64,000 nucleotides of DNA from Vibrio pacinii DSM 19139 (GTDB lineage: Bacteria; Pseudomonadota; Gammaproteobacteria; Enterobacterales; Vibrionaceae): positions 248,001-312,000 of the forward strand of contig NZ_KL543976.1 of assembly GCF_000711795.1 (NCBI RefSeq), in the 5' to 3' direction. The notes under the pieces are model-generated. The model was not told the DNA's origin. It searched no databases and saw nothing but the letters and a program-made list of their open reading frames with translations. The translations under genes and the position numbers were made by a program. Positions 34,617 through 43,425 of the stretch are shown here, one piece after another; position 1 is the stretch's first letter, and each line of letters opens with the position of its first letter.

Positions 34617-36323
34617 TTAAAACTGAGTACCAATAGAGAAGTGAATACGAAACTCATCGCCCTCTGGAGCATCTAATCCATAAGCAAAGTCAACTTTCAT
34701 TGGTACATATTTGGAATTCCAAATTAAGCTCAAGCCTGTACCACGTTTCAAATCAATCTCGTCGTTAAACGCATCACCAATATCATAGAACGCGCCCAAC
34801 CAAACTTGTTGGTATACCTGATATTGATACTCAAACCCAGCGGTAAACATATAACGGGCCCCAGTTAACGCACCATTTTCATCTCGTGGTGAGATTGATT
34901 CATAATCATAGCCACGTAAATTCTCGTCACCACCAGCGAAAAAACGAAGCGATGAGGGAATATCTTCAAGTGAATTAACAATATTAATGCCGACATTTGA
35001 ACGAAAATGAAATTTTTGCTTCTCGCTAATATCCCAAGATAGCACGCTGTTTCCTTCAACATGAAGCAAGCGAGAATCTGAAAGTAAGTATGGATCTGAG
35101 TATTCTAAAGAATAAATATGCCGATGACTCAATTCCAGTTGATCATTTTTGCGCTCAAGTTGAGAAAAAGTGATACCTGGCATCAGCAATTGTGACTGAC
35201 TATCTTCTGACGCCTGTTGGTATTGCTCTCGTAAATATCTTACATGCATGGTACTTTGCCAGTCACTTTCTAACTGCCAGTGCTTTTCGAACGTAAGTTC
35301 GTTGGTAAAACTCGCTGTATCTCTATAATCGACACGCGTAGATTCAAACTGAATACCGTAGTAATCCGTTAGAACGTTCTTGGTCGGTATTTTGTAACCC
35401 ATCAAAAGCGATTGTTCAGGTTGAGAGATCGATGCCTCCGCCTTCAAACTATGGCCACGACTGTTATACCAAGGCTTATTCCATTTAAGTGATGCTCTAG
35501 GACCTAAGTCTGTCCCATAACCTCCACCGACCTGGACAATGTTTCGCGAATTAGGGACTGTCGACACTTCGATAGGCACTTGGTTGTCTTCGGTTTTCTG
35601 GTCAAAATTGCCTTTTACCGCGACACTGCGAAACCAGTTGGTCTGTGAAAGGTTAGATTGGTATTCGCCCAGTTTAATGGAATTAAATCCGTCACCTTTA
35701 TCAAATGGACTTAAAGATTTAATGCGATCGGTTTCGATTTCCGAGCTCGTCACAGAAATTTCGCCAAAGTGATAACGCACACCGCTATCAAAATGCAGCC
35801 TTACATTCGCTTGGTTCATGCTTGGGATCACTTCTATCACCGACTGCAAAAACTGACCTTCTAAATAGCCTTTTTGTTGTGCAAGTGATAATAAGTTTTG
35901 CTTCAATGAATCGTAGTCTGAGTGAGAAAGGGGCTGTCCTTGTTGAAGCTGACCGGCATCAATCAAATCAATAAAATCTTGATCTTGATCTGCTTCTCCC
36001 GTGATTAAGATGCTGGAGCTCGCGATGAGCGTTACTGGGCCAACATCCACATCAATGGTCACCTGTTCGTCTGCATTTTTAGAGACATTAAATTTTGGGT
36101 GATAATAGCCGTATGGGTTTAGCGCATCATTAACTAACTTTCTGAGCTGCCCTTTGGAAATATTTTTCGCAGGGGTTTCAGACAATGGCGAGAGATAATA
36201 TTCGAGGTTTTTCTCTAATGGTTTAGTCAACCCTTGAATCGTAAACTCTGCCGCAAAAACATTGCAAACAGGGATCGACGCAAAGATTGATATACCCACT
36301 ATTTTTTTTACCAAAGAAGCCAT
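34617..36323 (-). CDS. TamA-like autotransporter/translocation assembly protein (Omp85 superfamily), no adjacent tamB
   Basis: This 568-residue protein has a signal peptide (about residues 1-25, ending VFAAE). Three POTRA-like repeats follow (residues about 26-255; FTIQGLTKPLEKNLEYYLSPL is TamA-like), then a C-terminal 16-strand barrel with the L6 motif FFAGGDENLRGYDY and a terminal IHFSIGTQF. E. coli TamA is 577 residues. Canonical tamA is directly followed by tamB; here the downstream neighbour is a convergent PLD gene, so this is an orphan or paralogous TamA. A TTG at 36353 is in frame, but I prefer the ATG at 36323. It may help insert outer-membrane proteins or move phospholipids, the latter suiting its lipid-enzyme neighbours. 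Confidence 0.88.
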   Translation of the reverse strand: MASLVKKIVGISIFASIPVCNVFAAEFTIQGLTKPLEKNLEYYLSPLSETPAKNISKGQLRKLVNDALNPYGYYHPKFNVSKNADEQVTIDVDVGPVTLIASSSILITGEADQDQDFIDLIDAGQLQQGQPLSHSDYDSLKQNLLSLAQQKGYLEGQFLQSVIEVIPSMNQANVRLHFDSGVRYHFGEISVTSSEIETDRIKSLSPFDKGDGFNSIKLGEYQSNLSQTNWFRSVAVKGNFDQKTEDNQVPIEVSTVPNSRNIVQVGGGYGTDLGPRASLKWNKPWYNSRGHSLKAEASISQPEQSLLMGYKIPTKNVLTDYYGIQFESTRVDYRDTASFTNELTFEKHWQLESDWQSTMHVRYLREQYQQASEDSQSQLLMPGITFSQLERKNDQLELSHRHIYSLEYSDPYLLSDSRLLHVEGNSVLSWDISEKQKFHFRSNVGINIVNSLEDIPSSLRFFAGGDENLRGYDYESISPRDENGALTGARYMFTAGFEYQYQVYQQVWLGAFYDIGDAFNDEIDLKRGTGLSLIWNSKYVPMKVDFAYGLDAPEGDEFRIHFSIGTQF

Positions 36324-36916
36324 ATATCTGTTTAAGTTAATCTTACACCTCAATAGTCTATTGCGATGATGGGAATCAAGTTAATCGTATATGCAGGACG
36401 CTACCCTACCTATGTGGCTCATCACTCTACATATTTACTCTCAATAATGGTTAAAACCATTTAAAAGCAATAGCGATAAGAACCGCACACTCTCATTAAC
36501 TCGAAAACCATTCAGCCAACCAATGGATTGTTAATTGGAGGACTTAATCCTTCAAATGAGATTGGTTGCGTACAAAAATATCGCATAAATTAATCACATC
36601 GAAGAGAGATGGCCGCAAAGATAAGTACCTCCTCCATCATGAAGAGGACGCAACCATACACTGACTTCTCTCTTCTGAATCGAGCAAGAATAGAAATTAA
36701 AATACGAATTCACATCGTGTTTGTGCAATCTAAGCAATTTGTCTTAATTTCTAGTCAGGTTCATTCAATCAGTAGCTTGAGTTGGTTATGTGACCAACAT
36801 CGAATCATTCATCAAGTTGCATTGATAAATTAATTAAACCATCACGATTAATCACTATGTTTAGTTTATTAATGCGTAGGTTTTAGAAGATTTAACTCAC
36901 ATCAGGAGAGTCCACA
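36324..36916. other. 593-bp divergent region between tamA-like and the acyl-CoA operon
   Basis: AT-rich region with a CCTTCAAANGNGATT copy at 36549-36563. A long-range inverted repeat GGTTGCGT (36564-36571) / ACGCAACC (36648-36655) encloses 76 nt. A 74-codon plus-strand frame at 36609 has no convincing signal. No gene is called. Confidence 0.5.
36549..36563 (+). promoter_or_regulatory. CCTTCAAANGNGATT motif, copy upstream of the acyl-CoA operon
   Basis: CCTTCAAATGAGATT is identical over 15 nt (16 with the preceding T) to the copy at 18617-18632 upstream of the decarboxylase, and lies 354 bp before the first gene. Function unknown. Confidence 0.35.
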
Positions 36917-38131
36917 ATGGCTGGAATTTTAGAAGGTATCCGAGTAATTGAAGTTGCATCAATGGCAGCTGCACCCACTGCAACCGTAATGCTTGCCGAT
37001 CACGGTGCAGAAGTGATCAAGATTGAACCTCTAGCAGGTGACCCTTGGCGCTATGGTCATATGGTTGCGGGTATGCCAAAAAGTAAAATTGCGTACACCA
37101 CCTATACACAGAACCGCACTAAAAAGTCTGTGGCGCTTGATTTGAAAAAACCAGAAGCTCAAGAAGCACTGCATAAGTTAGTGGCGACGGCAGACGTATT
37201 TTTAACCAACTCGCCACTCAACGTGCAAAAACACCTTAAGCACACTTACGAAGATATCAAAGCGGTAAACCCGAAAATCGTTTACGCGTGGATTAATGGT
37301 TTCGGCCTGGAAGGTCCAGACAAAGACGCCCCTGGTTTTGACATGACCGCTTGGTATGCACGTACGGGCATTATGGAAGAACTGCGTCCAAAAGATGGTG
37401 GCCCAGTTCCACTACCCGTTGGCACAGGCGACTTGAACACCGCAACAGCATTGTTCAGTGCGGTAATGACGGGGCTTTATCACAAAGAACGCACTGGTGA
37501 AGGTTCTAAAGTCTCTACGTCTTTGATGAATAATGGCTTGTGGGCTAACTCAAGCATGATGCAGGCGGCCCTAGTTGGCGCACCAGCAATGAAGAAATAC
37601 CATCGCGAAGAGTGGCCAAACCCAGTGACTGGCGGTGTGTACAAAACTCAAGATAACCGTTATGTCATCATTGTGGAACTGAATCCAAATAACGTTGATA
37701 ACTTACGTGATGCGTTCGGCGCTGACCACTTGAAAGGTGATGAACGTTTCGCAACACCTGAATTGCGCGCGGTAAACCATCAAGAATTGTTTAATGAAAT
37801 GCAAGCCATTGTTGGTCAGCATGATCTCGCCACAGTAAAAACACGCTTAAAAGAGTTTGGCGTTAACTTCAGCGTGGTTCAAACCACCGAAGAGTGTACT
37901 CGCGACGAGCACATGATTGCCAATGGTTGTTTCCCTGAGGTGGAAGGCACTGACGGCATCCGTACTATTGATAGCCCAATTCAGGTTGAAGGTAACGGTA
38001 TTAACAAGATCAAGCCTCAAAACCCACCTAAAGTTGGTGAGCATACAATGTCTGAGCTGACAGATCTTGGCTATAGCGATGAAGAAGTACAAGCGCTAGT
38101 CGCTGCTAAAGCGATTGGTCTCTCACGTTAA
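36917..38131 (+). CDS. CaiB/BaiF-family (class III) CoA-transferase
   Basis: This 404-residue enzyme of the formyl-CoA/carnitine CoA-transferase family moves CoA between carboxylic acids. The N-terminal EVASMAAAPTATVMLADHGAEVIKIEP, YTQNRTKKSVALDLKKPEA and DLNTATALFSAVMTGLYHKERTGEG are characteristic. The nucleophilic Asp is Asp172 in GTGDLNT (Asp169 in CaiB). CAGGAGAG precedes the ATG. It leads an operon with two MaoC hydratases, a CoA ligase, a MarC protein, two crotonases and a serine hydrolase. The organic acid activated is not evident; carnitine-like or branched unsaturated acids are possibilities. Confidence 0.93.
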   Translation: MAGILEGIRVIEVASMAAAPTATVMLADHGAEVIKIEPLAGDPWRYGHMVAGMPKSKIAYTTYTQNRTKKSVALDLKKPEAQEALHKLVATADVFLTNSPLNVQKHLKHTYEDIKAVNPKIVYAWINGFGLEGPDKDAPGFDMTAWYARTGIMEELRPKDGGPVPLPVGTGDLNTATALFSAVMTGLYHKERTGEGSKVSTSLMNNGLWANSSMMQAALVGAPAMKKYHREEWPNPVTGGVYKTQDNRYVIIVELNPNNVDNLRDAFGADHLKGDERFATPELRAVNHQELFNEMQAIVGQHDLATVKTRLKEFGVNFSVVQTTEECTRDEHMIANGCFPEVEGTDGIRTIDSPIQVEGNGINKIKPQNPPKVGEHTMSELTDLGYSDEEVQALVAAKAIGLSR

Positions 38132-38225
38132 TCACATTAAACGAAAAGTTATCATACCAACCTGGTTGTATCTACAAACCTATAGCCAGGTTGAGTTTCT
38201 AAAATTAATTAAGTAGGTAAATATT

Positions 38226-38684
38226 ATGTCAGAACATAAGTTTTTTGAAGATTTTGAAATTGGCGAAAGTTTTGTAACAAGCGCACGCACCATCACCGAA
38301 ACCGATATCGTCATGCACGCAATGCACAGTGGTGACTGGCAGCCGCATCATACCAATGAAGAATTCGCAAAAACACAACCGTTTAGAACGCGTCTTGCGC
38401 ACGGCAACCTGACTTTTTGTATCAGTACTGGCCTGATTTTCCAATCATCGTCAGAAAACCCAAACATTATGGCTTATGGCTTTAATAAGGTTCGTTATCC
38501 AGCACCAGTATTCCCAGGTGACACGATCAAAGTTGAAGTCACTGTGACCGAGAAAAAAGATCACCCTAAACAGAAAACACATGGGTTGATGACACAAACT
38601 GAAGTCACAACCAACCAACGTGGTGAAACAGTTGCTTATGTTGAGCATGAGTTGTTTGTAACTAAGCGCACTCCAACAGAATAA
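38226..38684 (+). CDS. MaoC-like (R)-specific enoyl-CoA hydratase, first copy
   Basis: This 152-residue hot-dog-fold protein contains the hydratase-2 motif MHAMHSGDWQPHHTNEEFAK, with the catalytic Asp and His in SGDxxPxH, and a following HGNLTF segment. It hydrates a trans-2-enoyl-CoA or dehydrates the matching hydroxyacyl-CoA. AAGTAGG precedes the ATG at modest distance. A closely similar gene lies 141 bp downstream, probably a tandem duplication. Confidence 0.88.
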   Translation: MSEHKFFEDFEIGESFVTSARTITETDIVMHAMHSGDWQPHHTNEEFAKTQPFRTRLAHGNLTFCISTGLIFQSSSENPNIMAYGFNKVRYPAPVFPGDTIKVEVTVTEKKDHPKQKTHGLMTQTEVTTNQRGETVAYVEHELFVTKRTPTE

Positions 38685-38698
38685 ATCCATACAGCTGA

Positions 38699-38771
38699 GC
38701 CTGCCTTGTCGATTAATTTGCAAGGTAGGCAACTCACCAAGATGGCATCGTTCAGTTGATGTTCGATGCCA
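38699..38771. repeat. Two hairpins in the gap between the tandem maoC genes
   Basis: The first stem is GCCTGCCTTG (38699-38708) with CAAGGTAGGC (38721-38730), one G-U pair. The second is TGGCATCG (38743-38750) with CGATGCCA (38764-38771). Neither has a T tract, so RNA processing or stability control is more likely than termination. Confidence 0.5.
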
Positions 38772-38825
38772 AACAAAGTTTGATTAATTTCTACACGAGT
38801 AGAATTTAAAAAAGAGAATAACGCT

Positions 38826-39299
38826 ATGACTGAAGTTGCAAAATATAAAGAAGTTGCCAAGTTTTTTGAAGATTTTGAAATCGGAGAAACCCGTACTACG
38901 GCAGGTCGAACTATTACAGAAGCTGATTTTGTTATGCACGCGATGCATTCGGGTGACTGGATGCCGCACCATACCGATAAAGAATGGTGTAAGACACAAC
39001 CGTTCAAAAAACCAATCATTCATGGTAATGCGACATTCAGTATCAGTACTGGTTTGTGTATTCAAGGTGAGCCGTTAAATCCACACGGCATGTCTTACGG
39101 TTACGATAAAATTCGTTATCCAAACCCAGTGTTTGAAGGTGACACCATTCAAGTCACGATGACAGTGATTGATAAAAAAGATCACCCAAAAAATCCAACT
39201 CACGGTTTGATTACTGAAGAAAAAGTTACCACCAATCAAAATGGTCAAGTTGTGTGCGTCGCTCATCACGTTATCTACGTAGAAAAACGTAACGCTTAA
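38826..39299 (+). CDS. MaoC-like (R)-specific enoyl-CoA hydratase, second copy
   Basis: This 157-residue paralogue of the preceding protein shares KFFEDFEIGE at its start, MHAMHSGDWMPHHTDKEW (catalytic Asp/His kept), HGNATFSISTGL and the KKDHPK...HGL segment near the end. Both copies keep the active site, so they may form a heterodimer or act on two intermediates. GAGAATAACGC precedes the ATG. It is 47 nt before the CoA ligase gene. Confidence 0.88.
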   Translation: MTEVAKYKEVAKFFEDFEIGETRTTAGRTITEADFVMHAMHSGDWMPHHTDKEWCKTQPFKKPIIHGNATFSISTGLCIQGEPLNPHGMSYGYDKIRYPNPVFEGDTIQVTMTVIDKKDHPKNPTHGLITEEKVTTNQNGQVVCVAHHVIYVEKRNA

Positions 39300-39346
39300 C
39301 CTCTGGCACTACCCTGCTCATTATCATTTAAAGGAGAATACTGTCG

Positions 39347-40936
39347 ATGAAACTAAACGAAAATAAAGCCTCTAAGTTGGAGCAGTTTCGTTGCATGGAT
39401 GTTGTTTGGCTGCTCAATCAATGGGTTGAGCGTCAACCAAACAAGCCGTTTATCGTATGGTCTCCTTTTGATGATAGTCCAAGCCAATCTTGGACCTATG
39501 CGGAGTTAGCTACAGCGGCCAAACAGGTTGCAGCTGGGCTCTACAAACGTGGGGTAGGCAAAGGGGACTTTGTTTTAATGCACTTTGACAATTCCCCTGA
39601 CTTTTTTATCGCTTGGTTTGCATGTGCCTATCTTGGCGCGACTCCAGTAACGACCAATACTCGTTCAGTGACAGATAACGTTAAGTATTTTGCCGAAACA
39701 ATGAACCCAGTTTGTGCGATTACGTCTGCAGACTACGCGGCTGTCGTGCGTGAAGCATGCGGCGATTCAACGCCAGTGATTATTTCCGGAGAAATAGCAG
39801 CCGATGTTGCCGCTAAACTAAACACAGAGTCTTTTGCACATCTCGCGATCGATGAACCCATTCCAGTACTAACTAGCGATCCTGAGCGTAATTTCGCGGT
39901 TCAGTTTACCTCTGGCACCACTTCGCGCCCTAAGCCGACGATGTGGAATAATGCTAACGCCTTGTGGGCGGGTAAATCGATGTCGACCAACCTGCGCTTG
40001 AACAACAACGACACAACGTTACTTTTTCTGCCTCTATTTCATGCCAATGCACAAATCTCTTTGTTGAGCACTTTGTGGGTTGGCGGTACGGTTGTCGTTC
40101 AGCCTAAGTTTTCAGTGTCGCGCTTTTGGGGGGCTTGTGTTGCCCATGATATCACTTGGGTATCAATGATTCCTTTCGCTTTTAAAGCGCTGAAAGGTAA
40201 ACCCGTACCTTCAAAACACAAGGTGCGTGTGATGATGGGGCTTGAACTCATGCCCGAGCTTGAAAAAGAGTTTAACGTTCAAATTATGGCGATGTGGGGA
40301 ATGACAGAAACTCTCTCTTCTTGCATTGTTTCCGACCCGTTTCACCCAGGTCCAGCGGGGAGTATTGGTCGCCCTTCTCCCTTCTATGATATCGAGATTC
40401 GTAAAGAAGACGATGGTCGATTAGCTCAACCAGGCGAACAAGGCTTATTGTTCGTACGCGGCGAACGCGGTGTTACTCTGTTTAAAGAATATTACCAACA
40501 ACCTGAACATACCAAGGAAGCGTTCGATGACAGTGGCGCACTCGATACGGGTGACATTATTCGTATTGACGAGCAAGGTTGGCTGCATTATGTCGCGCGT
40601 TATAAAGACATGTTGCGTGTCGGCGGAGAAAACGTGGCAGCATTAGAAATCGAAACAGCCATTGATCAAACTGGCTTAGTGATGGAGTGCGCCGTGGTTG
40701 GCCAACAGCACTATATGTTGGGTGAAGTCCCCGTCGCTTTTGTCTCGTTAAGTGATAAAGGTATCAAGCTCAAACATGAGCAAGTGAGAGAAAGAATTAT
40801 TGCTCATTGTCGTGAAAAGTTGGCTGACTTCAAAGTGCCTAGAAGTGTGATGATTGTGGCGAGTTTTCCACGTTCAACACTCGACCGAATCTCCAAAAAA
40901 GTCCTTCGAGAACGATTACCTCCTATCGAATCGTAG
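39347..40936 (+). CDS. Acyl-CoA synthetase / CoA ligase (CaiC-like, AMP-forming)
   Basis: This 529-residue ANL-superfamily enzyme activates a carboxylic acid to its CoA thioester through an acyl-AMP. The P-loop-like motif is FTSGTTSRPKPT, A5 is MWGMTETLSSC, A8 is ARYKDMLRVGGENVAALEIE, and the C-terminal catalytic Lys lies in DRISKKVLRERL. GAGCAGTTTCGT-type sequence in the N-terminus is ordinary; AAGGAG lies 11 nt before the ATG. Similarity to CaiC and crotonobetaine/carnitine CoA ligases, together with a CaiB-type transferase, suggests a short or quaternary-amine acid as substrate, but this is unproven. Confidence 0.92.
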   Translation: MKLNENKASKLEQFRCMDVVWLLNQWVERQPNKPFIVWSPFDDSPSQSWTYAELATAAKQVAAGLYKRGVGKGDFVLMHFDNSPDFFIAWFACAYLGATPVTTNTRSVTDNVKYFAETMNPVCAITSADYAAVVREACGDSTPVIISGEIAADVAAKLNTESFAHLAIDEPIPVLTSDPERNFAVQFTSGTTSRPKPTMWNNANALWAGKSMSTNLRLNNNDTTLLFLPLFHANAQISLLSTLWVGGTVVVQPKFSVSRFWGACVAHDITWVSMIPFAFKALKGKPVPSKHKVRVMMGLELMPELEKEFNVQIMAMWGMTETLSSCIVSDPFHPGPAGSIGRPSPFYDIEIRKEDDGRLAQPGEQGLLFVRGERGVTLFKEYYQQPEHTKEAFDDSGALDTGDIIRIDEQGWLHYVARYKDMLRVGGENVAALEIETAIDQTGLVMECAVVGQQHYMLGEVPVAFVSLSDKGIKLKHEQVRERIIAHCREKLADFKVPRSVMIVASFPRSTLDRISKKVLRERLPPIES

Positions 40937-41001
40937 CAACCAACGAGAGATTCCACACTTAACTTCAACATCTAACGTAACAATGAGGGTATGTAGCGAT
41001 T

Positions 41002-41634
41002 ATGGGACCAACTGAGATTTTAATTCTTCTTTTAGCAACAGCAGGGCCGACCAAAGCGGCCATTGTTTACCTAGGCTTAACCAAGAACACAGATGCGCAG
41101 TTTAAACGTCAACTCGCTTTGCGCTCAGCTGGCATTGCCGCGGTGTTATGTGTCCTATTTGCTCTACTTGGAGCGGGTATTTTATCAACACTAAAAATCA
41201 GTGTTGAAGCCTTACTCATTGCTGGTGGCGCTATCTTATTTGTATTTGCTCTCGATATGGTGATTGGTGAAGATAAAGAGCAAGCCGACAGCAGCGAACC
41301 ACCAGCTCCCACCTTAGATTGGGCAGCCTTTCCACTCGCTATGCCATTAATGGCTTCTCCTCAAGGGCTAGTCGCCATTGTGGCCATTGAAGCGACTAGT
41401 CAAACCTTTGCCGACTCATTAATGCTGGTTGGGCTGATTTTAGTCGTCGCGGTGGTTAACGTGGTATTTATGCTCGGTGCAGATAGAATTTTCTCTAAGA
41501 TTCCGCCAGCATTTTTAAAAGTCATCATGCGCATTGCAGGCTTATTACTTTGCGGTCTAGCAGTACAAATTATGATTTACGGTTTTGACGGCTTAGGTTT
41601 AATACCTAATCAAGCTGTGGAACTACATAGTTAA
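41002..41634 (+). CDS. MarC-family integral membrane protein within the acyl-CoA operon
   Basis: This 210-residue, six-helix protein begins MGPTEILILLLATAGPTKAA, with the LAMPLMASPQGLVAIV central motif corresponding to the AxPLxxGPG region of MarC proteins, here changed from GPG to SPQG. A short charged loop (EDKEQADSSEPP) separates the halves. Its location between a CoA ligase and crotonase suggests transport of the substrate or product of the pathway, but MarC proteins have no settled transport function. It is 65 nt after the ligase gene. Confidence 0.8.
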   Translation: MGPTEILILLLATAGPTKAAIVYLGLTKNTDAQFKRQLALRSAGIAAVLCVLFALLGAGILSTLKISVEALLIAGGAILFVFALDMVIGEDKEQADSSEPPAPTLDWAAFPLAMPLMASPQGLVAIVAIEATSQTFADSLMLVGLILVVAVVNVVFMLGADRIFSKIPPAFLKVIMRIAGLLLCGLAVQIMIYGFDGLGLIPNQAVELHS

Positions 41635-41697
41635 AAGCGCTCTAGTTCTAATCCACTTTATAACAACCCTATTATTTAACTTGTAGAGATAAACTTA

Positions 41698-42471
41698 ATG
41701 AAAGAATTTAAATACGTACTCACTGAGAAAAAAGGCAATGTAGGCATTGTTACTTTTAACCGTCCGGAAGCAATGAATGCACTCAACGAGCAAGTTGTAG
41801 AAGATGTTACTGACGCATTAAAAGCGTTTGATGCGGATGATTCTGTCGGTTGTATGATTCTAGCCGGAGGTGAAAAAGCCTTTTGTGCCGGCGCTGATCT
41901 TAAGTGGATTGCGGATGTCGATTTTGAAGAAGCCTACCAAAAAGACTACGCCGCCTATATGGACCAAATAGCGGAACTGCGTAAGCCAGTGATTGCCGCA
42001 GTTAAAGGCTTTGCGTTCGGTGGCGGTACAGAAATTTCATTAATGTGTGACATCATTCTTGCTGATAAAACTGCATTATTTGGTTTAACTGAGGTAACAC
42101 TCGGTGTGATCCCTGGTGGGGGTGGTACTCAGCGTATGGCTCACCGCATCGGTAAGTATAAAGCGATGCGTTACATTTTAACTGGCGACTGGATCAAAGC
42201 CGATGAAGCCGAGCGCATTGGTTTGATAACTGAAGTAGTAGAGGACGACGTCCTTCAACATGCAGTCGAGCTTGCGACCAAAATAGCGAATAATCCACGT
42301 CTAGCAGTATTGGCAGGTAAAGAATCCGTCAATCAACAAGCAGAAATGCCAATTGCTGAAGGCCGTAAAGTTGAACGCCGTCTGTTCCATGCACTATTTG
42401 GTACAGAAGACAAAAAAGAAGGCATGACTGCATTTGCTGAAAAGCGTAAACCTAATTACAAAAAATATTAA
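41698..42471 (+). CDS. Enoyl-CoA hydratase/isomerase (crotonase family), first copy
   Basis: This 257-residue crotonase-fold enzyme has FNRPEAMNALN near residue 20, the oxyanion-hole AGGEKAFCAGADLKW, and both catalytic glutamates of true hydratases (Glu112 in GGGTE and Glu132 in LTEVTLG), followed by GGGGTQRM. It ends with the usual FAEKRKPNY. It hydrates a trans-enoyl-CoA. It is 26-30 nt upstream of a second crotonase. Confidence 0.92.
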   Translation: MKEFKYVLTEKKGNVGIVTFNRPEAMNALNEQVVEDVTDALKAFDADDSVGCMILAGGEKAFCAGADLKWIADVDFEEAYQKDYAAYMDQIAELRKPVIAAVKGFAFGGGTEISLMCDIILADKTALFGLTEVTLGVIPGGGGTQRMAHRIGKYKAMRYILTGDWIKADEAERIGLITEVVEDDVLQHAVELATKIANNPRLAVLAGKESVNQQAEMPIAEGRKVERRLFHALFGTEDKKEGMTAFAEKRKPNYKKY

Positions 42472-42500
42472 CCATTGCAGATATATACTGAGGAAAAATG

Positions 42501-43256
42501 ATGAGTAAAGTAATCGTAGAAAAAAACAACGGTATTGTGCACGTAAAAATCAACCGTCCTGAAGTAATGAACGCCTGTGATGGTGAAACTTACAACGCTA
42601 TTGCGGATGCATGGGATGAATTAGAAAACGATCCAACGCTACGTGTTGGGATCATCAGTGGCGAAGGTCGTTCATTCTGTGTTGGTACAGATATTAAATG
42701 GGTAAACTCTCCAGCAGCTGATGGGTTTGTTGACCGCCTATACCCACGCCTAATGTCGATGACAAAACCAGTAATTGCCGCCATTCACGGCCACTGTAAT
42801 GGAGGTGGTCTAGAGCAAGCGCTAGGTGCCGACATTCGCGTCTGTGCTGACAACGCACACTTCGGCTTTGGTGAAATTCGTCTCGGTTGGATTCCAGGTG
42901 GTCACGGCACTCAACGTTTACCTCGCGTGATTCCGCTAGGCAACGCACTAGAATTACTTTACACAGGTAACCGTATCGATGCGCCAGAAGCATTACGTCT
43001 TGGCCTAGTCAATCACATGGTCCCTGCTGAAGAGCTAATGGCTAAGTGTGTGCAAATCGCGCAAGACATTGTCAGCTCAGCGCCACTTGCCGTGCAAAAA
43101 ATGAAATCTACCGTCATGAATGGCTTAGATCTGCCATTACCTGAAGCGGTAAAACTAGAGAAAGCTGCGTTTGAATGGTTAATGGCAACCGAAGATGCCA
43201 ATGAAGGTGCAACGGCATTTGCCGAAAAACGTGCACCAAACTGGAAAGCGAAATAA
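42501..43256 (+). CDS. Enoyl-CoA hydratase/isomerase (crotonase family), second copy
   Basis: This 251-residue crotonase has INRPEVMNACDG, SGEGRSFCVGTDIKW, catalytic Glu105 (GGGLEQ) and Glu125 (FGEIRLG), and FAEKRAPNWKAK at the end. The ending resembles CaiD (carnitinyl-CoA dehydratase), though the same ending is common in the family. ATG at 42498 or 42501 follows GAGG; the second has better spacing. A terminator follows at 43283, so the main acyl-CoA operon probably ends here. Confidence 0.92.
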   Translation: MSKVIVEKNNGIVHVKINRPEVMNACDGETYNAIADAWDELENDPTLRVGIISGEGRSFCVGTDIKWVNSPAADGFVDRLYPRLMSMTKPVIAAIHGHCNGGGLEQALGADIRVCADNAHFGFGEIRLGWIPGGHGTQRLPRVIPLGNALELLYTGNRIDAPEALRLGLVNHMVPAEELMAKCVQIAQDIVSSAPLAVQKMKSTVMNGLDLPLPEAVKLEKAAFEWLMATEDANEGATAFAEKRAPNWKAK

Positions 43257-43282
43257 GCCGCCCTTTTTCTTGGTTAGTAACG

Positions 43283-43315
43283 AAATGCCAGACAGTGACA
43301 CTGTCTGGCATTTTT
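43283..43315 (+). terminator. Rho-independent terminator after the crotonase pair
   Basis: A 14-bp perfect stem AAATGCCAGACAGT/ACTGTCTGGCATTT with a 3-nt loop is followed by T residues. Confidence 0.92.
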
Positions 43316-43348
43316 ATTGTCGGTAAGCTATCTGTTGATGGACGTCAC

Positions 43349-43363
43349 CCTTCAAACGCGATT
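43349..43363 (+). promoter_or_regulatory. CCTTCAAANGNGATT motif, copy upstream of the serine hydrolase gene
   Basis: CCTTCAAACGCGATT lies 63 bp before the start of the gene at 43426 and just after the operon terminator. Function unknown. Confidence 0.35.
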
Positions 43364-43425
43364 GGTTTAGAGGTGAAAATTAACTTAATTTACTGTTATT
43401 GAAGATAAATATTTAGGAAATCACA

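Noticed and set aside
36324..36353. TTG start giving a longer TamA-like protein
   Set aside because: TTG without a ribosome site; the ATG at 36323 gives a normal signal peptide. The absence of a strong site at either leaves some doubt.
36609..36833. A 74-codon plus-strand frame in the tamA/caiB gap
   Set aside because: No plausible ribosome site, low-complexity composition, and it overlaps the putative structured leader.
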